A stretch of DNA of 64,000 nt from Candidatus Jettenia sp. AMX2 (GCA_030583665.1 CP129469.1:186001-250000); one strand, 5' to 3'. Counted from the stretch's first letter, positions 27,229-37,220 are shown. Numbers and translations: made by a program. The notes: generated from the letters alone by a model not told the origin.

Positions 27229-27462
27229 TTATGTATGTTCCTCTATATATTTAATAGCATCCCCTACGGTACGGATCTTTTCTGCATCTTCATCAGGAAT
27301 ATTCATATCAAAGGCATCTTCAAATTCCATAATCAGCTCAACGGTATCTAAAGAATCTGCCCCCAAATCATTAATAAATGAAGTTTCACTGGTGATCTGT
27401 TCAGTTTTTACTCCCATTTGTTTTGTAATAATTGCTTTTACCTTCTCTTCAATTGATGACAC
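27229..27462 (-). CDS. acpP: Acyl carrier protein
   Basis: The 77-residue acidic protein has the phosphopantetheine site [18 protein letters not shown] (Ser about residue 37). The start is GTG 27462: GGGAGGT lies 9 nt upstream and the GTG lies inside the end of fabD, so the genes overlap by 14 bp and are translationally coupled. It carries the growing acyl chain for FabF/FabH, LpxD and PlsX. Followed directly by fabF. Confidence 0.97.
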   Translation of the reverse strand: MSSIEEKVKAIITKQMGVKTEQITSETSFINDLGADSLDTVELIMEFEDAFDMNIPDEDAEKIRTVGDAIKYIEEHT

Positions 27463-28438
27463 GGTTCATTACCTCCCTATCTAAATTAAACAGATTTTTT
27501 AAATTTTTAAAGGCCTCTACGGTGTCAATGTTTATTATTTTCTGATTCGGATCAATCCTTTTCATAAGTCCTGATAATGATTTTCCGGGACCGATCTCGT
27601 AAAATTGATTAAATCCTTCCTGTATGAGCAGGGAGACTGACTGATGCCACCTTACCGGACTATCTAATTGTCTTGCCAGGGAAGTCTTTATCTCAACAGG
27701 CTCAGATACATATTTTGCATGAATATTTGCAACAACCGGTATTCTTGATTTCGAAACTGGTGTGGCTTCCAGCTCTTTTGATAGCTTGCTGCCTGCAGAA
27801 CTCATTAAATCCGAATGAAAAGCACCGTTTACTTTCAGAGGGATTATCATCTTTGCCCCACGTTCCCTCGCCAGTTTTGATGCTTTTTCCAAAACGTGGC
27901 TTTCTCCTGAGACAACCACCTGTCCTGGGCTGTTATAATTTGCAGCACAAATGATCCCTGACGATTTTATCTCTGCGCAAATCCCTTCAACTTTTTCGTC
28001 CTCCAATCCAATGATAGAAAGCATTCCGCCCGGGTTTGTGTTGCATGCTTCCTGCATAAACAAGCCCCTTTTATATACAAGCTTTACAGCGTCCTGAAAA
28101 GTTAACGACCCGGCACACACGTGGGCTGTATATTCTCCGAGGCTTAACCCTGCGCTGGCGAAAAGCCCGTTTGTGTGAATGGGCGCATTTCTTTTTAAGA
28201 CCTCCAGTATTGCTATACTGGTGGTTAGTATAGCTGGCTGACAGAGAGAGGTGTTCTGTAATTCTTCCTGTTTTCCATGAAAACAAATTGCAGCAATATC
28301 AAATCCCAGGGCTTCATTGGCCAGATGAAATATTTCCTGAGCCTCTTTAAACTGAAAATAAAAGTCTTTGCCCATTCCTGCGTATTGTGCGCCCTGGCCA
28401 GGGAAGAGAAAGGCTGTTTTCTGTATGGTGTCTACCAT
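27449..28438 (-). CDS. fabD: Malonyl-CoA:ACP transacylase
   Basis: Loads malonate onto ACP. ATG 28438 ([18 protein letters not shown]) is chosen; it lies 4 nt before the fabH stop, so the start overlaps the end of fabH. An ATG 7 codons upstream is possible. Motifs: [13 protein letters not shown], the nucleophile Ser in [14 protein letters not shown], His in NGAFHSDLM, and [16 protein letters not shown]. About 329 aa, complete. No fabG follows; acpP comes next. Confidence 0.95.
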   Translation of the reverse strand: MVDTIQKTAFLFPGQGAQYAGMGKDFYFQFKEAQEIFHLANEALGFDIAAICFHGKQEELQNTSLCQPAILTTSIAILEVLKRNAPIHTNGLFASAGLSLGEYTAHVCAGSLTFQDAVKLVYKRGLFMQEACNTNPGGMLSIIGLEDEKVEGICAEIKSSGIICAANYNSPGQVVVSGESHVLEKASKLARERGAKMIIPLKVNGAFHSDLMSSAGSKLSKELEATPVSKSRIPVVANIHAKYVSEPVEIKTSLARQLDSPVRWHQSVSLLIQEGFNQFYEIGPGKSLSGLMKRIDPNQKIINIDTVEAFKNLKNLFNLDREVMNRVIN

Positions 28439-29421
28439 CTGATAACCGTAGACCCCCATGTTAACCCGCCGCCAAATGCTACCAACATAACGATATCACC
28501 TTTTTTCAGTCGCCCTTCTTTTCGTGCTTCGTCAATTGCAATAGGAACGGAGGCCGATGAGGTGTTCCCGTATTTGTCAATATTTACAAATGCTTTTTCC
28601 ATCGGTATTCCAAGCTTCTCCATGGTTGCCTCAATAATTCTTATATTACTTTGGTGAGGGATAATTAAGTCAATGTCTTCCAGTTGTAAATTGTTTTTTC
28701 TGGTTGTTTCCATAATCAGGTTTGTCATATTATTTATTGCCAGTTTAAATACCTCTTTCCCTCTGAATTGTATATAATGTGCCCGCTGCTGAATTGATTC
28801 AAGGGTAGGAGGGTTTCTCGATCCTCCGCCCGGCATAATAAGCACATCTGCCTGTGAGCCGTCTGCGGCCAGAGTGCTTGAAAGTATCTCGTGCTCTGAG
28901 GAACTTTTCCTGAGAATAACGGCGCCAGCACCGTCTCCGAATAATACGCAGGTTGTACGGTCTGTATAGTCTGTGATCTTCGATAAACATTCTGCACCTA
29001 CGACTAAAACTGTTTGTATGGTTCCGGAGTTTACTAAGCTTTCTCCGATGGATAATGCATAAATAAAACCGGCGCATGCCGCCAGTATATCAAACGCGCC
29101 GGCTCTTGTTGCTCCCAATTTATGTTGTAAATAGCAGGATGTTGAAGGGAAGATATGATCCGGTGTAATTGTAGAAGTAATAATCATATCTATTTCCTCC
29201 GGAGAGATTCCTGCATCTTCCATTGCCTTTTGGGATGCCCGGGTAGCGAGGTCTGAAGTTATTACACCATCCTCAACGATGCGTCGTTCTCTGATGCCAG
29301 TTCTCTGGATAATCCATTCATTGCTGGTGTCGATCATTTTTTCCAAATCATAATTTGTCAGTACTTTGGTTGGCAGATATGAACCTATGCCAATAATTGA
29401 AGCCCTTTGATTCTTTTGCAT
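28432..29421 (-). CDS. fabH: 3-oxoacyl-[ACP] synthase III
   Basis: Starts fatty-acid synthesis by condensing acetyl-CoA (or a branched starter) with malonyl-ACP. The 329-residue protein shows the Cys-His-Asn triad: LAACAGFIYAL (Cys about residue 113), IIPHQSNIRIIEA and DKYGNTSSASVPIA. It lies between plsX and fabD in the operon and overlaps the fabD start. Confidence 0.96.
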   Translation of the reverse strand: MQKNQRASIIGIGSYLPTKVLTNYDLEKMIDTSNEWIIQRTGIRERRIVEDGVITSDLATRASQKAMEDAGISPEEIDMIITSTITPDHIFPSTSCYLQHKLGATRAGAFDILAACAGFIYALSIGESLVNSGTIQTVLVVGAECLSKITDYTDRTTCVLFGDGAGAVILRKSSSEHEILSSTLAADGSQADVLIMPGGGSRNPPTLESIQQRAHYIQFRGKEVFKLAINNMTNLIMETTRKNNLQLEDIDLIIPHQSNIRIIEATMEKLGIPMEKAFVNIDKYGNTSSASVPIAIDEARKEGRLKKGDIVMLVAFGGGLTWGSTVIRW

Positions 29422-29465
29422 GTATAATTTTACTTATTCAGAGGAGATTAACGGGTAGCTAGTAA

Positions 29466-30482
29466 TTAAACGATATTTGCCATGAGTGTGTTTGTCTTTT
29501 CAACTTCAGAGACAATATGTTCAGTAATTTTATTTTTTGATAATGTAATAGCAACTTTTATAGCGTTTTTGATAGCTTTTGAATCGGATCTGCCGTGGCA
29601 TATAATACAGACTCCGTTAATACCCAGCAAAGGAACGCCTCCATATTCTGTAAAATCCAGTTTTGCCCTTAATGGTTCAAAAGCGGGTTTACATAAAAAA
29701 AGACCCAGGCGTGTCCAGAAACTCTTCATCGCCTCTGTTTTGATTGTTGACAGGAGGCTCATGGAAAGCCCTTCTGCAAATTTCAAAAGAGTATTTCCGA
29801 CAAATCCCTCACATATCACAACATCGGCTTTGTTGTCAAATATCTCGCGGCTTTCTATATTTCCTATGAAATGCAAATTTGAATGAGAGAGAAGTGTATA
29901 TGTTTCTTTTACCAAATCATTTCCTTTTGCATCTTCTTCACCTATGTTGAGAAGCCCAACCCTTGGATTTTCTATTCCGTAAATATGCCGGCTGAAAACC
30001 GTTGCCATTATTCCGTATTGAAAAAGGTGGATAGGTTTACAGGCAATATTTGCACCCACATCGATAATGAGACATATTCCATGTTTTGTGGGAAAGGTTA
30101 CCATAATACCTGGACGGTGTATGCCTTTTAAGGTTCGCAGTTGCATTGTGGATGCTGCAACTGTTGCTCCTGTATGTCCGGCGCTAACCAAGGCTACCGC
30201 CTCTCCCTTTGCAACGAGCCCGACACTTTTCGTAATCGAAGAATTTATTTTTTGCCGTATGGAATACGTTGCAGGGTCGTTCATCTGGACAATTTGCGGT
30301 GCGTGATGGATGAAAATATTCTTAGGAATTGATCCATAAGAGTTTAATTCATCTTGTATTACTTTTTCATCACCCACCAATAGAATATCGTCACCGGGCA
30401 ATTGCTGTGCAGCAAGGATTGATCCTTTAACAATTTCATGAGGAGCCTTATCCCCCCCCATTGCATCGACTGCCACCCTCAT
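29466..30482 (-). CDS. plsX: Phosphate acyltransferase PlsX
   Basis: Converts acyl-ACP to acyl-phosphate for phospholipid synthesis. The 338-residue protein starts MRVAVDAMGGDKAPHEIVKG, and has ALVSAGHTGATVAASTM, GICLIIDVGAN, NIGEEDAKGNDLVKE and VICEGFVGNTLLKFAEG, all family signatures. AAAGGTAAATAA precedes the ATG. It follows rpmF by 4 bp, the common rpmF-plsX-fabH order. Confidence 0.96.
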   Translation of the reverse strand: MRVAVDAMGGDKAPHEIVKGSILAAQQLPGDDILLVGDEKVIQDELNSYGSIPKNIFIHHAPQIVQMNDPATYSIRQKINSSITKSVGLVAKGEAVALVSAGHTGATVAASTMQLRTLKGIHRPGIMVTFPTKHGICLIIDVGANIACKPIHLFQYGIMATVFSRHIYGIENPRVGLLNIGEEDAKGNDLVKETYTLLSHSNLHFIGNIESREIFDNKADVVICEGFVGNTLLKFAEGLSMSLLSTIKTEAMKSFWTRLGLFLCKPAFEPLRAKLDFTEYGGVPLLGINGVCIICHGRSDSKAIKNAIKVAITLSKNKITEHIVSEVEKTNTLMANIV

Positions 30483-30486
30483 TTAT

Positions 30487-30714
30487 TTACCTTTCAACAG
30501 CAACAACCTGTTTACCCCGATAATATCCACAATTATGGCAAACCGTGTGAGGCTGATTTATTTGTTTACAGTGCGAGCAGATATACCGTTTTGAACGTAA
30601 ACCTGATCTTTTTTCCAGATTTTCAGCCAACGGGATAACCGGAGGGGTCAATTTGTCGTGCGTACGCCTTTTACGTGTTCTTGAGTTCGAAAATCTTCTT
30701 TTGGGATTAGGCAT
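30487..30714 (-). CDS. rpmF: 50S ribosomal protein L32
   Basis: The 75-residue basic protein begins MPNPKRRFSNSRTRKRRTHD, and the zinc-ribbon Cys pairs CSHC and CHNC are intact. The ATG follows AGAGGTGATAC. First gene of the lipid operon, the standard arrangement that links ribosome and membrane production. Confidence 0.96.
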   Translation of the reverse strand: MPNPKRRFSNSRTRKRRTHDKLTPPVIPLAENLEKRSGLRSKRYICSHCKQINQPHTVCHNCGYYRGKQVVAVER

Positions 30715-30954
30715 GTATCACCTCTGATAAAATGTTACCATTAAAAAAAGCACGAGGAAGAGAGAACGGATAATGAAACCTCATTTTTTTGTGTATCTTC
30801 CCGATGCTTCATCGTAAATTCCGCTATACTATTTCTGTTGTTGAATTTATGCTATTTTACCCTGTTCCTTTTGAATCAGAAAATTCTATAGGGATAGAGT
30901 GGTATTGTCAAGGAAAAACTCCAATTAAGAAAAGTTTCGGGAGCATTAAAATGA

Positions 30955-33612
30955 TTAACCAAGTTTCTCAAGGATTTGCCTGGTAAGCAAATCTGAAGCG
31001 AAATGAAGGGCCTCATCGAGTTTTTCTGTCAGTTGTCCGCCTGCCTGTGACATATCAGGCCGTCCACCGCCGCCGCCGCCAATCAATTTTGCAACTTCTT
31101 TTGAGATATTTCCTGCATGAAAGCCGCTCTTGACTAAATTGGGGCTTATAGCAGTGATGAGTACTGCTCGCCCGTTTTGTGTTGCCCCTAATACGATGGC
31201 CATATCTTTATCAGATTTCAGGAGTATGTCTGCCGTTTTCCGCAAATCATCTGGTGTTGCATCTTCCAGTTTTTTTGTAATAATTTTGACATCTGAGACT
31301 GTTCTTGCATCTTCGAGAATGGAACTGATCTTGCTTTGCAAGTCTTTTTGTTTTAATCTGCCGATCTCTTTATGCAAATTTTTTAATTCGCGGATAATAT
31401 CCTGTGCTTTTGCGACCAGTTTATCCTCACTCGCATTCAGGATTTCACAAACCTGCCGGAGTATCTCTTCTTTTTCTCTGTCCCTGTTGAATGCAGCTAT
31501 ACCCGTTATTGCTTCAATACGTCTGATTCCCGCTGCCACAGAAGATTCATGAAGAATCCTGAATAATCCAATTTTTCCTGTGTGACTTACATGGGTTCCC
31601 CCGCAGAGTTCTTTGCTGAAATTCCCGATGGAGACCACCCTGACCCACTCTCCGTACTTTTCCCCAAACAGGGCCATTGCACCGGCGTTTTTTGCTTCCT
31701 GAATGCTGAGTTCTTCTCCCGTAACGGGTGCATTTTCCAGAATTTTTTCATTGACAAGGTCTTCGATTCTCCTTATTTCCTCTCTTGTCAGGCCGGAGAA
31801 ATGATGGAAGTCAAAACGTAAACGACCTGGTTCAACCAGTGAGCCCGCCTGTTCTGCATGCTGACCTATTACCTTTCTTAATGCAAAATGAAGGAGATGG
31901 GTTGCTGTATGATTCCTGCGGATAAAGTTTATTCTTCCGTCATCGACTTTTGCATTGACGACCTCTCCGTTTTTCAATTCTCCTTTTATGATCTTTCCTC
32001 TGTGAAGGATAAAGTCATTCTTTTTTTTTGTATCAACAACCTGGAAAAGATTCCCGTTTGATTCCAAAACACCTGTGTCACCAATTTGTCCTCCTGCCTC
32101 TCCGTAAAAAGGCGTCTGATCCAGCAGTATTGTCGCTTCATTTCCTGATGTGATTGTATTTACGAGCTGACTATCCCGGATAATTGCAATTATCTTTCCC
32201 TGGCATGTGGATTGATTATAACCGAGATATTTTGTACCTTTCGAAATATCTTTGATCTTGCTAAACGGGCCGGTGTCGAATACCTGTCCGGTCATCTGGG
32301 ACGCCGTCCTTGCCTGTAACCGTTGTTTTTTGAGCTCTTCCTCAAAACCTTCCAGGTCGACAGCAAACCCTTTTTCTCCAAGGATTGCTTCTGTCATATC
32401 GAGAGGGAATCCATAGGTGTCATACAGTTTAAAAGCCTCCTTACCGGGGAGGGCTTTCTTGCCATCCTTTTGTAAACTCAGTGCCAATTCTTCCAATATA
32501 TGTGTTCCCTGTTCAAGTGTTTCGTGGAATTTATCTTCCTCATTTTTAATTATCCGTGCAATATTTTCACGCCGCTGTCTGAGGTCGGGGTAATAATCCT
32601 GCATTGTATTGCATACTGTCGGTATTAATTTATATAAAAAACTATCCTTCATACCCAATTGCGTACCGTCCCGTATGGCTCGTCTCAGCAGCCGTCTGAT
32701 GACATATCCACGTCCTTCATTGCATGGCAGAACACCATCGGAAATACAAAACACACATGCCTTTATATGATCTGCGATACGGCGCATAAGCACAGCGTTT
32801 CTGTTGTTGGCTAAGTAGCGCAATTGTGTAATGTCTTCTATCTGCTTAATAATGGGGACAAAGATATCGATATCAAAATTTGTTTGCACTCCCTGCATCA
32901 CGCGCGCCATTCTTTCTAATCCCATACCGGTATCTACGTTTTTGTATGGTAATGGTTCCAACTTGCCACTTTCTTTGCGGTCATATTGGGTAAATACGAG
33001 GTTCCATATTTCAACAAAACGGTCACAATCGCATGCTGGTTCACATTCTTTTCGTCTGCAGCCAATGTCCGCTCCCTGATCAAAAAATATCTCGGAACAA
33101 GGCCCGCAAGGTCCGTTAGGGCCAGATTTAGGAGCATTTGACGGCCAGAAATTTTCCTTCTCACCGTATTGGTAAATCCAAGCCTTTGGAATATGAATAT
33201 ATTTTTCCCAGATTTCATATGAATCCTTATCATTTTCATAGACACTTACCCTGAGGCGGTCTTCCGGAATCTTTAGCTCCTCCACCAGGAATTCCCATGC
33301 CCATTCGATGGTTTCTTTCTTGAAGTAATCACCAAAGGAGAAATTTCCCAACATTTCAAAAAATGTGTGATGGGAGGCTGTTTTGCCTACATTCTCAATA
33401 TCACCTGTACGAAGGCATTTCTGGCACGTGGTTGCCTTTTTAAAGGGTAAGGTTCCTTTCCCCATGAACATATCTTTAAACTGATTCATTCCTGCGCCGG
33501 TAAAGAGAAGTGTCGGATCGCTTCCAGGAATTAATGAATCGCCTGGCCAGATAACATGAGTCTTCTTTTCAAAAAACTTTAGAAATTTAATGCGAAGATC
33601 GTTTGTCTTCAT
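30955..33612 (-). CDS. alaS: Alanyl-tRNA synthetase
   Basis: The 885-residue protein contains the class II catalytic core (SLIPGSDPTLLFTGAGMNQFKD, ASHHTFFEMLGNFSFGDYFK, FDIDIFVPII region), the editing domain with HTATHLLHFALRKV and CGGTHVSHTGKIG (zinc ligands H-x3-H and C-x3-H), and the C-Ala domain ending in GGGGGGRPDMSQAGG. Charges tRNA-Ala and clears Ser/Gly mischarging. Last gene of gltX-thpR-recA-alaS; recA is 46 bp upstream. Confidence 0.97.
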   Translation of the reverse strand: MKTNDLRIKFLKFFEKKTHVIWPGDSLIPGSDPTLLFTGAGMNQFKDMFMGKGTLPFKKATTCQKCLRTGDIENVGKTASHHTFFEMLGNFSFGDYFKKETIEWAWEFLVEELKIPEDRLRVSVYENDKDSYEIWEKYIHIPKAWIYQYGEKENFWPSNAPKSGPNGPCGPCSEIFFDQGADIGCRRKECEPACDCDRFVEIWNLVFTQYDRKESGKLEPLPYKNVDTGMGLERMARVMQGVQTNFDIDIFVPIIKQIEDITQLRYLANNRNAVLMRRIADHIKACVFCISDGVLPCNEGRGYVIRRLLRRAIRDGTQLGMKDSFLYKLIPTVCNTMQDYYPDLRQRRENIARIIKNEEDKFHETLEQGTHILEELALSLQKDGKKALPGKEAFKLYDTYGFPLDMTEAILGEKGFAVDLEGFEEELKKQRLQARTASQMTGQVFDTGPFSKIKDISKGTKYLGYNQSTCQGKIIAIIRDSQLVNTITSGNEATILLDQTPFYGEAGGQIGDTGVLESNGNLFQVVDTKKKNDFILHRGKIIKGELKNGEVVNAKVDDGRINFIRRNHTATHLLHFALRKVIGQHAEQAGSLVEPGRLRFDFHHFSGLTREEIRRIEDLVNEKILENAPVTGEELSIQEAKNAGAMALFGEKYGEWVRVVSIGNFSKELCGGTHVSHTGKIGLFRILHESSVAAGIRRIEAITGIAAFNRDREKEEILRQVCEILNASEDKLVAKAQDIIRELKNLHKEIGRLKQKDLQSKISSILEDARTVSDVKIITKKLEDATPDDLRKTADILLKSDKDMAIVLGATQNGRAVLITAISPNLVKSGFHAGNISKEVAKLIGGGGGGRPDMSQAGGQLTEKLDEALHFASDLLTRQILEKLG

Positions 33613-33658
33613 AATGAATAATGAATTATTTTCATCCTTCCTGAATAATAATATTTTC

Positions 33659-34711
33659 TTAGTTTTTGCCGGAAGATTCTTCAGGTGAGTTTTCTTTTCC
33701 CGGTTCAGGTCGTATCTTTCTCATGATGGACTCTTCGATTTCTCTCATTAAATCAGGGTTTTCTTCAAGAAACCGCCTGGAATTTTCTCTGCCCTGCCCT
33801 AACCGTGTTTCACCATAGGAGAACCATGTGCCTGATTTATTAATAATCTCATGTTCAACCCCGAGGTCAATAATATCACCCGAGCGTGATATGCCTGTGT
33901 TATAAAGAATATCAAATTCTGCCTTTTTAAACGGGGCAGCAACCTTGTTTTTTGCAATAGTAGCGCGGACCCTGTTTCCAATTGCAGTATCTCCGTCTTT
34001 TATACTTCCGATTCTCCGTATGTCAATACGTACGGAGGAATAAAATTTTAATGCCCTTCCTCCCGGAGTTGTTTCGGGGTTTCCTCCATACATAACACCG
34101 ATTTTTTCCCTGATCTGATTTATAAAAATAACCGTGGTCTGGGATTTCGAAATACAACCGGCTAATTTACGTAATGCCTGCGACATGAGCCTTGCCTGTA
34201 ATCCTACATGGGAATCACCCATCTCTCCTTCGATTTCTGCGCGGGGAACAAGGGCTGCTACCGAGTCAATAACAATAATATCTACTGCATTGCTTCTTAC
34301 CAGAAATTCTGTGATCTCCAGCGCCTGCTCTCCTGTATCAGGTTGATTAACCATAAGGTTGTCGAGGTCCACTCCCAATTTCCTGGCATAGTCAGGGTCC
34401 AGGGCATGTTCGGCGTCAATAAACGCAGCTATTCCACCACCTTTTTGTGCGTTGGCAATAATATGGAGTGTAAGGGTCGTCTTGCCCGATGATTCTGGAC
34501 CGAATATTTCTACGATCCTCCCGCGCGGAATTCCTCCGACTCCTAATGCAATATTAAGTGATAAAGCACCGGTTGATATTGAAGGGACGTCTATTTTGGT
34601 ATCGCCTCCCAATCTCATGATGGTGCCTTTCCCATATTGCTTGTCAATATGGGAGATTGCCCTCTCGAGCGCTTGTTGCCGTTTTTCTTTTTCTACATCA
34701 GTTTTTGCCAT
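33659..34711 (-). CDS. recA: Recombinase A
   Basis: The 350-residue protein has Walker [11 protein letters not shown], the KYSSVR-like [11 protein letters not shown], the L1/L2 DNA-binding region ([22 protein letters not shown]) and the usual acidic C-terminus. It forms filaments on ssDNA for recombination and SOS induction. It lies 21 bp after thpR and before alaS. No LexA-like box was recognised nearby. Confidence 0.98.
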   Translation of the reverse strand: MAKTDVEKEKRQQALERAISHIDKQYGKGTIMRLGGDTKIDVPSISTGALSLNIALGVGGIPRGRIVEIFGPESSGKTTLTLHIIANAQKGGGIAAFIDAEHALDPDYARKLGVDLDNLMVNQPDTGEQALEITEFLVRSNAVDIIVIDSVAALVPRAEIEGEMGDSHVGLQARLMSQALRKLAGCISKSQTTVIFINQIREKIGVMYGGNPETTPGGRALKFYSSVRIDIRRIGSIKDGDTAIGNRVRATIAKNKVAAPFKKAEFDILYNTGISRSGDIIDLGVEHEIINKSGTWFSYGETRLGQGRENSRRFLEENPDLMREIEESIMRKIRPEPGKENSPEESSGKN

Positions 34712-34732
34712 AATAAATCTACTCGATAAAGA

Positions 34733-35311
34733 TTATATAAATTTTGTTACATTTAGATTAGCGCTATGCAGTTTTGTATATCTGGGTCCGTTCGACGAAA
34801 GAACACTTTTCATTAAAACTACTTGCGTTATGTGTTCTGAACCGAAATTGAACCAATCATACAAATGTAAGATTTCAATAAGTTCTTTTATATTTCTGTA
34901 TGTTTTTATACGTCCTATGGTAAGATGCACATCGTATGGCCTGTTTTCCTGTTTGACCTGGAGTGATGCCAACTGGCTATCCAGCCTCTTATGGATTTTT
35001 GTTAAAACCCCGCCGGAATCTATAACATTAACAAAAAGAATTCGTGGTTTTTTTTCCGTTGGAAAAACGCCAATGCCTTTATATCTGAGGTCAAATGAAT
35101 CCATGTGTGCTACCGAGTCTTTTATGACAGGGATAATGTGGTTCATTTTTTCCTCATCGACAGTGCCTATAAATTTCAGAGTAATATGAAAATTCTCAGG
35201 CGCTACCCAACCAACTTCTGCATCTGCTCTTTTCAGTTCATTTTGAAGTTCTACCAATTTTTTACGAATTTCTTCTGCAATTTCTACGGCGACAAAAAGT
35301 CTTACATCCAT
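34733..35311 (-). CDS. thpR: RNA 2',3'-cyclic phosphodiesterase (2H family, ThpR/LigT)
   Basis: The 192-residue protein has both 2H motifs: HITLKFIG near residue 45 and HLTIGRIK near residue 128, and the N-terminal MDVRLFVAVEI typical of ThpR. It hydrolyses 2',3'-cyclic phosphate ends of RNA or ligates tRNA halves in vitro. It is co-oriented with recA and alaS, 21 bp before recA, and 86 bp downstream of gltX. Confidence 0.93.
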   Translation of the reverse strand: MDVRLFVAVEIAEEIRKKLVELQNELKRADAEVGWVAPENFHITLKFIGTVDEEKMNHIIPVIKDSVAHMDSFDLRYKGIGVFPTEKKPRILFVNVIDSGGVLTKIHKRLDSQLASLQVKQENRPYDVHLTIGRIKTYRNIKELIEILHLYDWFNFGSEHITQVVLMKSVLSSNGPRYTKLHSANLNVTKFI

Positions 35312-35397
35312 ACTTTACCGGGGTGATAGTATTGTTTTGACCGTGTTTATGAGATAAAATTTTGTACGTTTTCCCAATCTTGATTCACAAGCCCTTT

Positions 35398-36741
35398 TTA
35401 TGAGGTGGTTTTACTTGCTTCAGTTTTTTTGCAAAGATTTTTAATGGTATAATCGATTCGTTTCAGGGTTTTTTCCTTCCCCAGGAGTTCCATAGTTTCA
35501 AAAAGTCCTGCGCTTACGCTTTTTCCTGTAATAGCTACCCTGATTGGCTGAGCAAGTTTTGAGAATCCGGTACCTGCCTTTGTAGTTAAAGCCCGCAGGG
35601 ATTCTTCCAGATGTTCCTTATCAAAATCTTTTACCGATGAGATTGCAGAATGCACCTCTTGTAACAAATCAGCTATTCCTTCCTTCCTGAGGAATTTGTC
35701 GACAGCAGGCTGGTCATATTCCACTGCATCGGAAAAGAAAAATGTTGTCTGTTTGAGCAAGTCCTGAAAGTTTTTAAACCGCTCATGGTATAATTTTACT
35801 AAATTAGTCAGCCACTCAAAAGAGATTCCTTTCTTGTCAATCCCTGATTTTTCAATAAATTTTTTTACTTCAGGTACAAGCTGTTCGACAGGCGTATTTT
35901 TGATGTATTGACCATTCATCCAATCCAGTTTTGTATTATTGAATTGTGCACTGGTTTTGTTTACCCGTTTTAAAGAAAACTTCCCGATCATTTCCTGAAT
36001 TGATAGAATTTCCTGATCATTTCCGGGTGACCAGCCTAAAAGTGCAAGGAAATTTACCAGGGCTTGAGGCAGGTATCCCCTCTCACGGTATTCTGTAACC
36101 GAGGTTGCTCCGTGGCGTTTGCTTAGCCTGGACCCGTCTTCCCCGAGAATCATTGGAATATGGGCAAATTCCGGCAGTTTAAAGCTTAGCGCCTGATAAA
36201 TGGCGATCTGTTTCGGGGTATTGGATATGTGATCGTCCCCCCGGATAATATAGGTGATTTCCATATCGGCATCATCAACTACGCAAGCAAAATTATAGGT
36301 TGGAAATCCGTCTGCCTTGAGAATTACAAAATCCTCGATCAGGGTCGTATCAAATTTAATCGTTCCATGGATAAGGTCGCTGAATTCGGCTACTCCATCG
36401 TACATCCTGAAGCGAATAGCTTTACGACCTTCTGGATCGATATCATAAAAAGCCTTTTTTTGCTCCACGAGTTTTTCTGCATATTTTTTGTAGACTGCCA
36501 GTCGCTGACTTTGGAAGTACGGGCCTTCGTCCCAGTCTAATCCCAGCCATGTTAAACTCTCAAGGATAGCTTGCGTTGCTTCTTCGGTGGAGCGCTGCCG
36601 GTCTGTATCTTCTATCCTCAGAATAAGAGCACCGTTATTATGTCTGGCGAAAAGCCAGTTAAAGAGGGCAGTCCGTGCACCTCCGATGTGGAGGTAACCT
36701 GTAGGGCTTGGTGCAAAGCGAACTCTAACGTTGGGATTCAG
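35398..36741 (-). CDS. gltX: Glutamyl-tRNA synthetase, apparent CTG start
   Basis: Class I synthetase with VRFAPSPTGYLHIGGARTA (HIGH motif, residues about 5-23), RIEDTDRQRST, IIRGDDHISNTPKQI, the KMSKS variant RLSKRHG and a C-terminal anticodon-binding half. The reading frame is continuous from a TAA near 36789 to the stop at 35398, but between that TAA and residue 91 it has no ATG, GTG or TTG. The only near-cognate codon in the right place is CTG 36741, giving LNPNVRVRFAPSP, with AAAGGAAAG about 5-7 nt upstream. The first ordinary start (GTG 36468) would delete the catalytic HIGH motif. Length 447 aa, slightly short for the family. First gene of gltX-thpR-recA-alaS. Confidence 0.9.
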   Translation of the reverse strand: MNPNVRVRFAPSPTGYLHIGGARTALFNWLFARHNNGALILRIEDTDRQRSTEEATQAILESLTWLGLDWDEGPYFQSQRLAVYKKYAEKLVEQKKAFYDIDPEGRKAIRFRMYDGVAEFSDLIHGTIKFDTTLIEDFVILKADGFPTYNFACVVDDADMEITYIIRGDDHISNTPKQIAIYQALSFKLPEFAHIPMILGEDGSRLSKRHGATSVTEYRERGYLPQALVNFLALLGWSPGNDQEILSIQEMIGKFSLKRVNKTSAQFNNTKLDWMNGQYIKNTPVEQLVPEVKKFIEKSGIDKKGISFEWLTNLVKLYHERFKNFQDLLKQTTFFFSDAVEYDQPAVDKFLRKEGIADLLQEVHSAISSVKDFDKEHLEESLRALTTKAGTGFSKLAQPIRVAITGKSVSAGLFETMELLGKEKTLKRIDYTIKNLCKKTEASKTTS

Positions 36742-36812
36742 ATTTCTTTCCTTTCTGTAAAAGTAATTTTTTTTGCCAAGATGGTTGCTACGAAATTATA
36801 GATATAATCAGG

Positions 36813-36854
36813 CAGTGATTTACAGCATAATTTGAATTATGCTGTAAATCACTG
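36813..36854. repeat. Perfect 20-bp inverted repeat in the gltX leader
   Basis: CAGTGATTTACAGCATAATT, a 2-nt TG loop, then its exact reverse complement. It lies about 70 nt upstream of the gltX CTG start, within the predicted transcript leader. No T-run follows on either strand, so it is either a regulatory hairpin or a dispersed palindrome rather than a plain terminator. Confidence 0.75.
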
Positions 36855-37030
36855 GATAGGTCTGTCTGTTGTGAGTTAGGAATTAATTCTCGTTAACCGG
36901 CACGAAATCCCGCTTTGTCTATTGGCAGGTCTTTATTTCCAGCCTAAATAAATAAGATTTTGTTGCCAATCCGATGCTATATTCTTAAGGAAATCCTTGA
37001 TTTCTCTTTGCTAAATAAATATAAAGCCAT

Positions 37031-37060
37031 ATGATAACGAATTAAGAATAAAAGTGTCAA
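37031..37060 (-). promoter_or_regulatory. Sigma70-type promoter of the gltX operon
   Basis: On the minus strand TTGACA (37060-37055), 18-bp spacer, TATCAT (37036-37031). It predicts a leader of roughly 280 nt before the gltX start, including the hairpin at 36813-36854. Confidence 0.6.
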
Positions 37061-37161
37061 GTGTTTTATTCGTGCCTTTGGAGGGAGCTGATTTTACCGG
37101 TAATAATCTCTGTGTATTGCGTATTGCAATTTTATGCTTTTATTGATTTCTCTTCTCAAAC

Positions 37162-37190
37162 TTGATTTTGAGTAAGTGCTGTGTTAGTAT
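37162..37190 (+). promoter_or_regulatory. Sigma70-type promoter of the histidine kinase gene
   Basis: TTGATT, 17-bp spacer, TAGTAT, about 30 bp upstream of GTG 37221. Confidence 0.5.
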
Positions 37191-37220
37191 TCCCAGGATG
37201 TTTCGGGTTTTTGTGATGGA

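Larger units (their letters stand above)
36855..37220. other. Divergent intergenic region between gltX and the histidine kinase
   Basis: The region holds a minus-strand promoter (37031-37060) and a plus-strand promoter (37162-37190). No credible reading frame is present. Confidence 0.5.

Noticed and set aside
36742-37060. T-box riboswitch in the gltX leader
   Set aside because: No T-box consensus and no antiterminator/terminator pair; only one long perfect hairpin without T-run.
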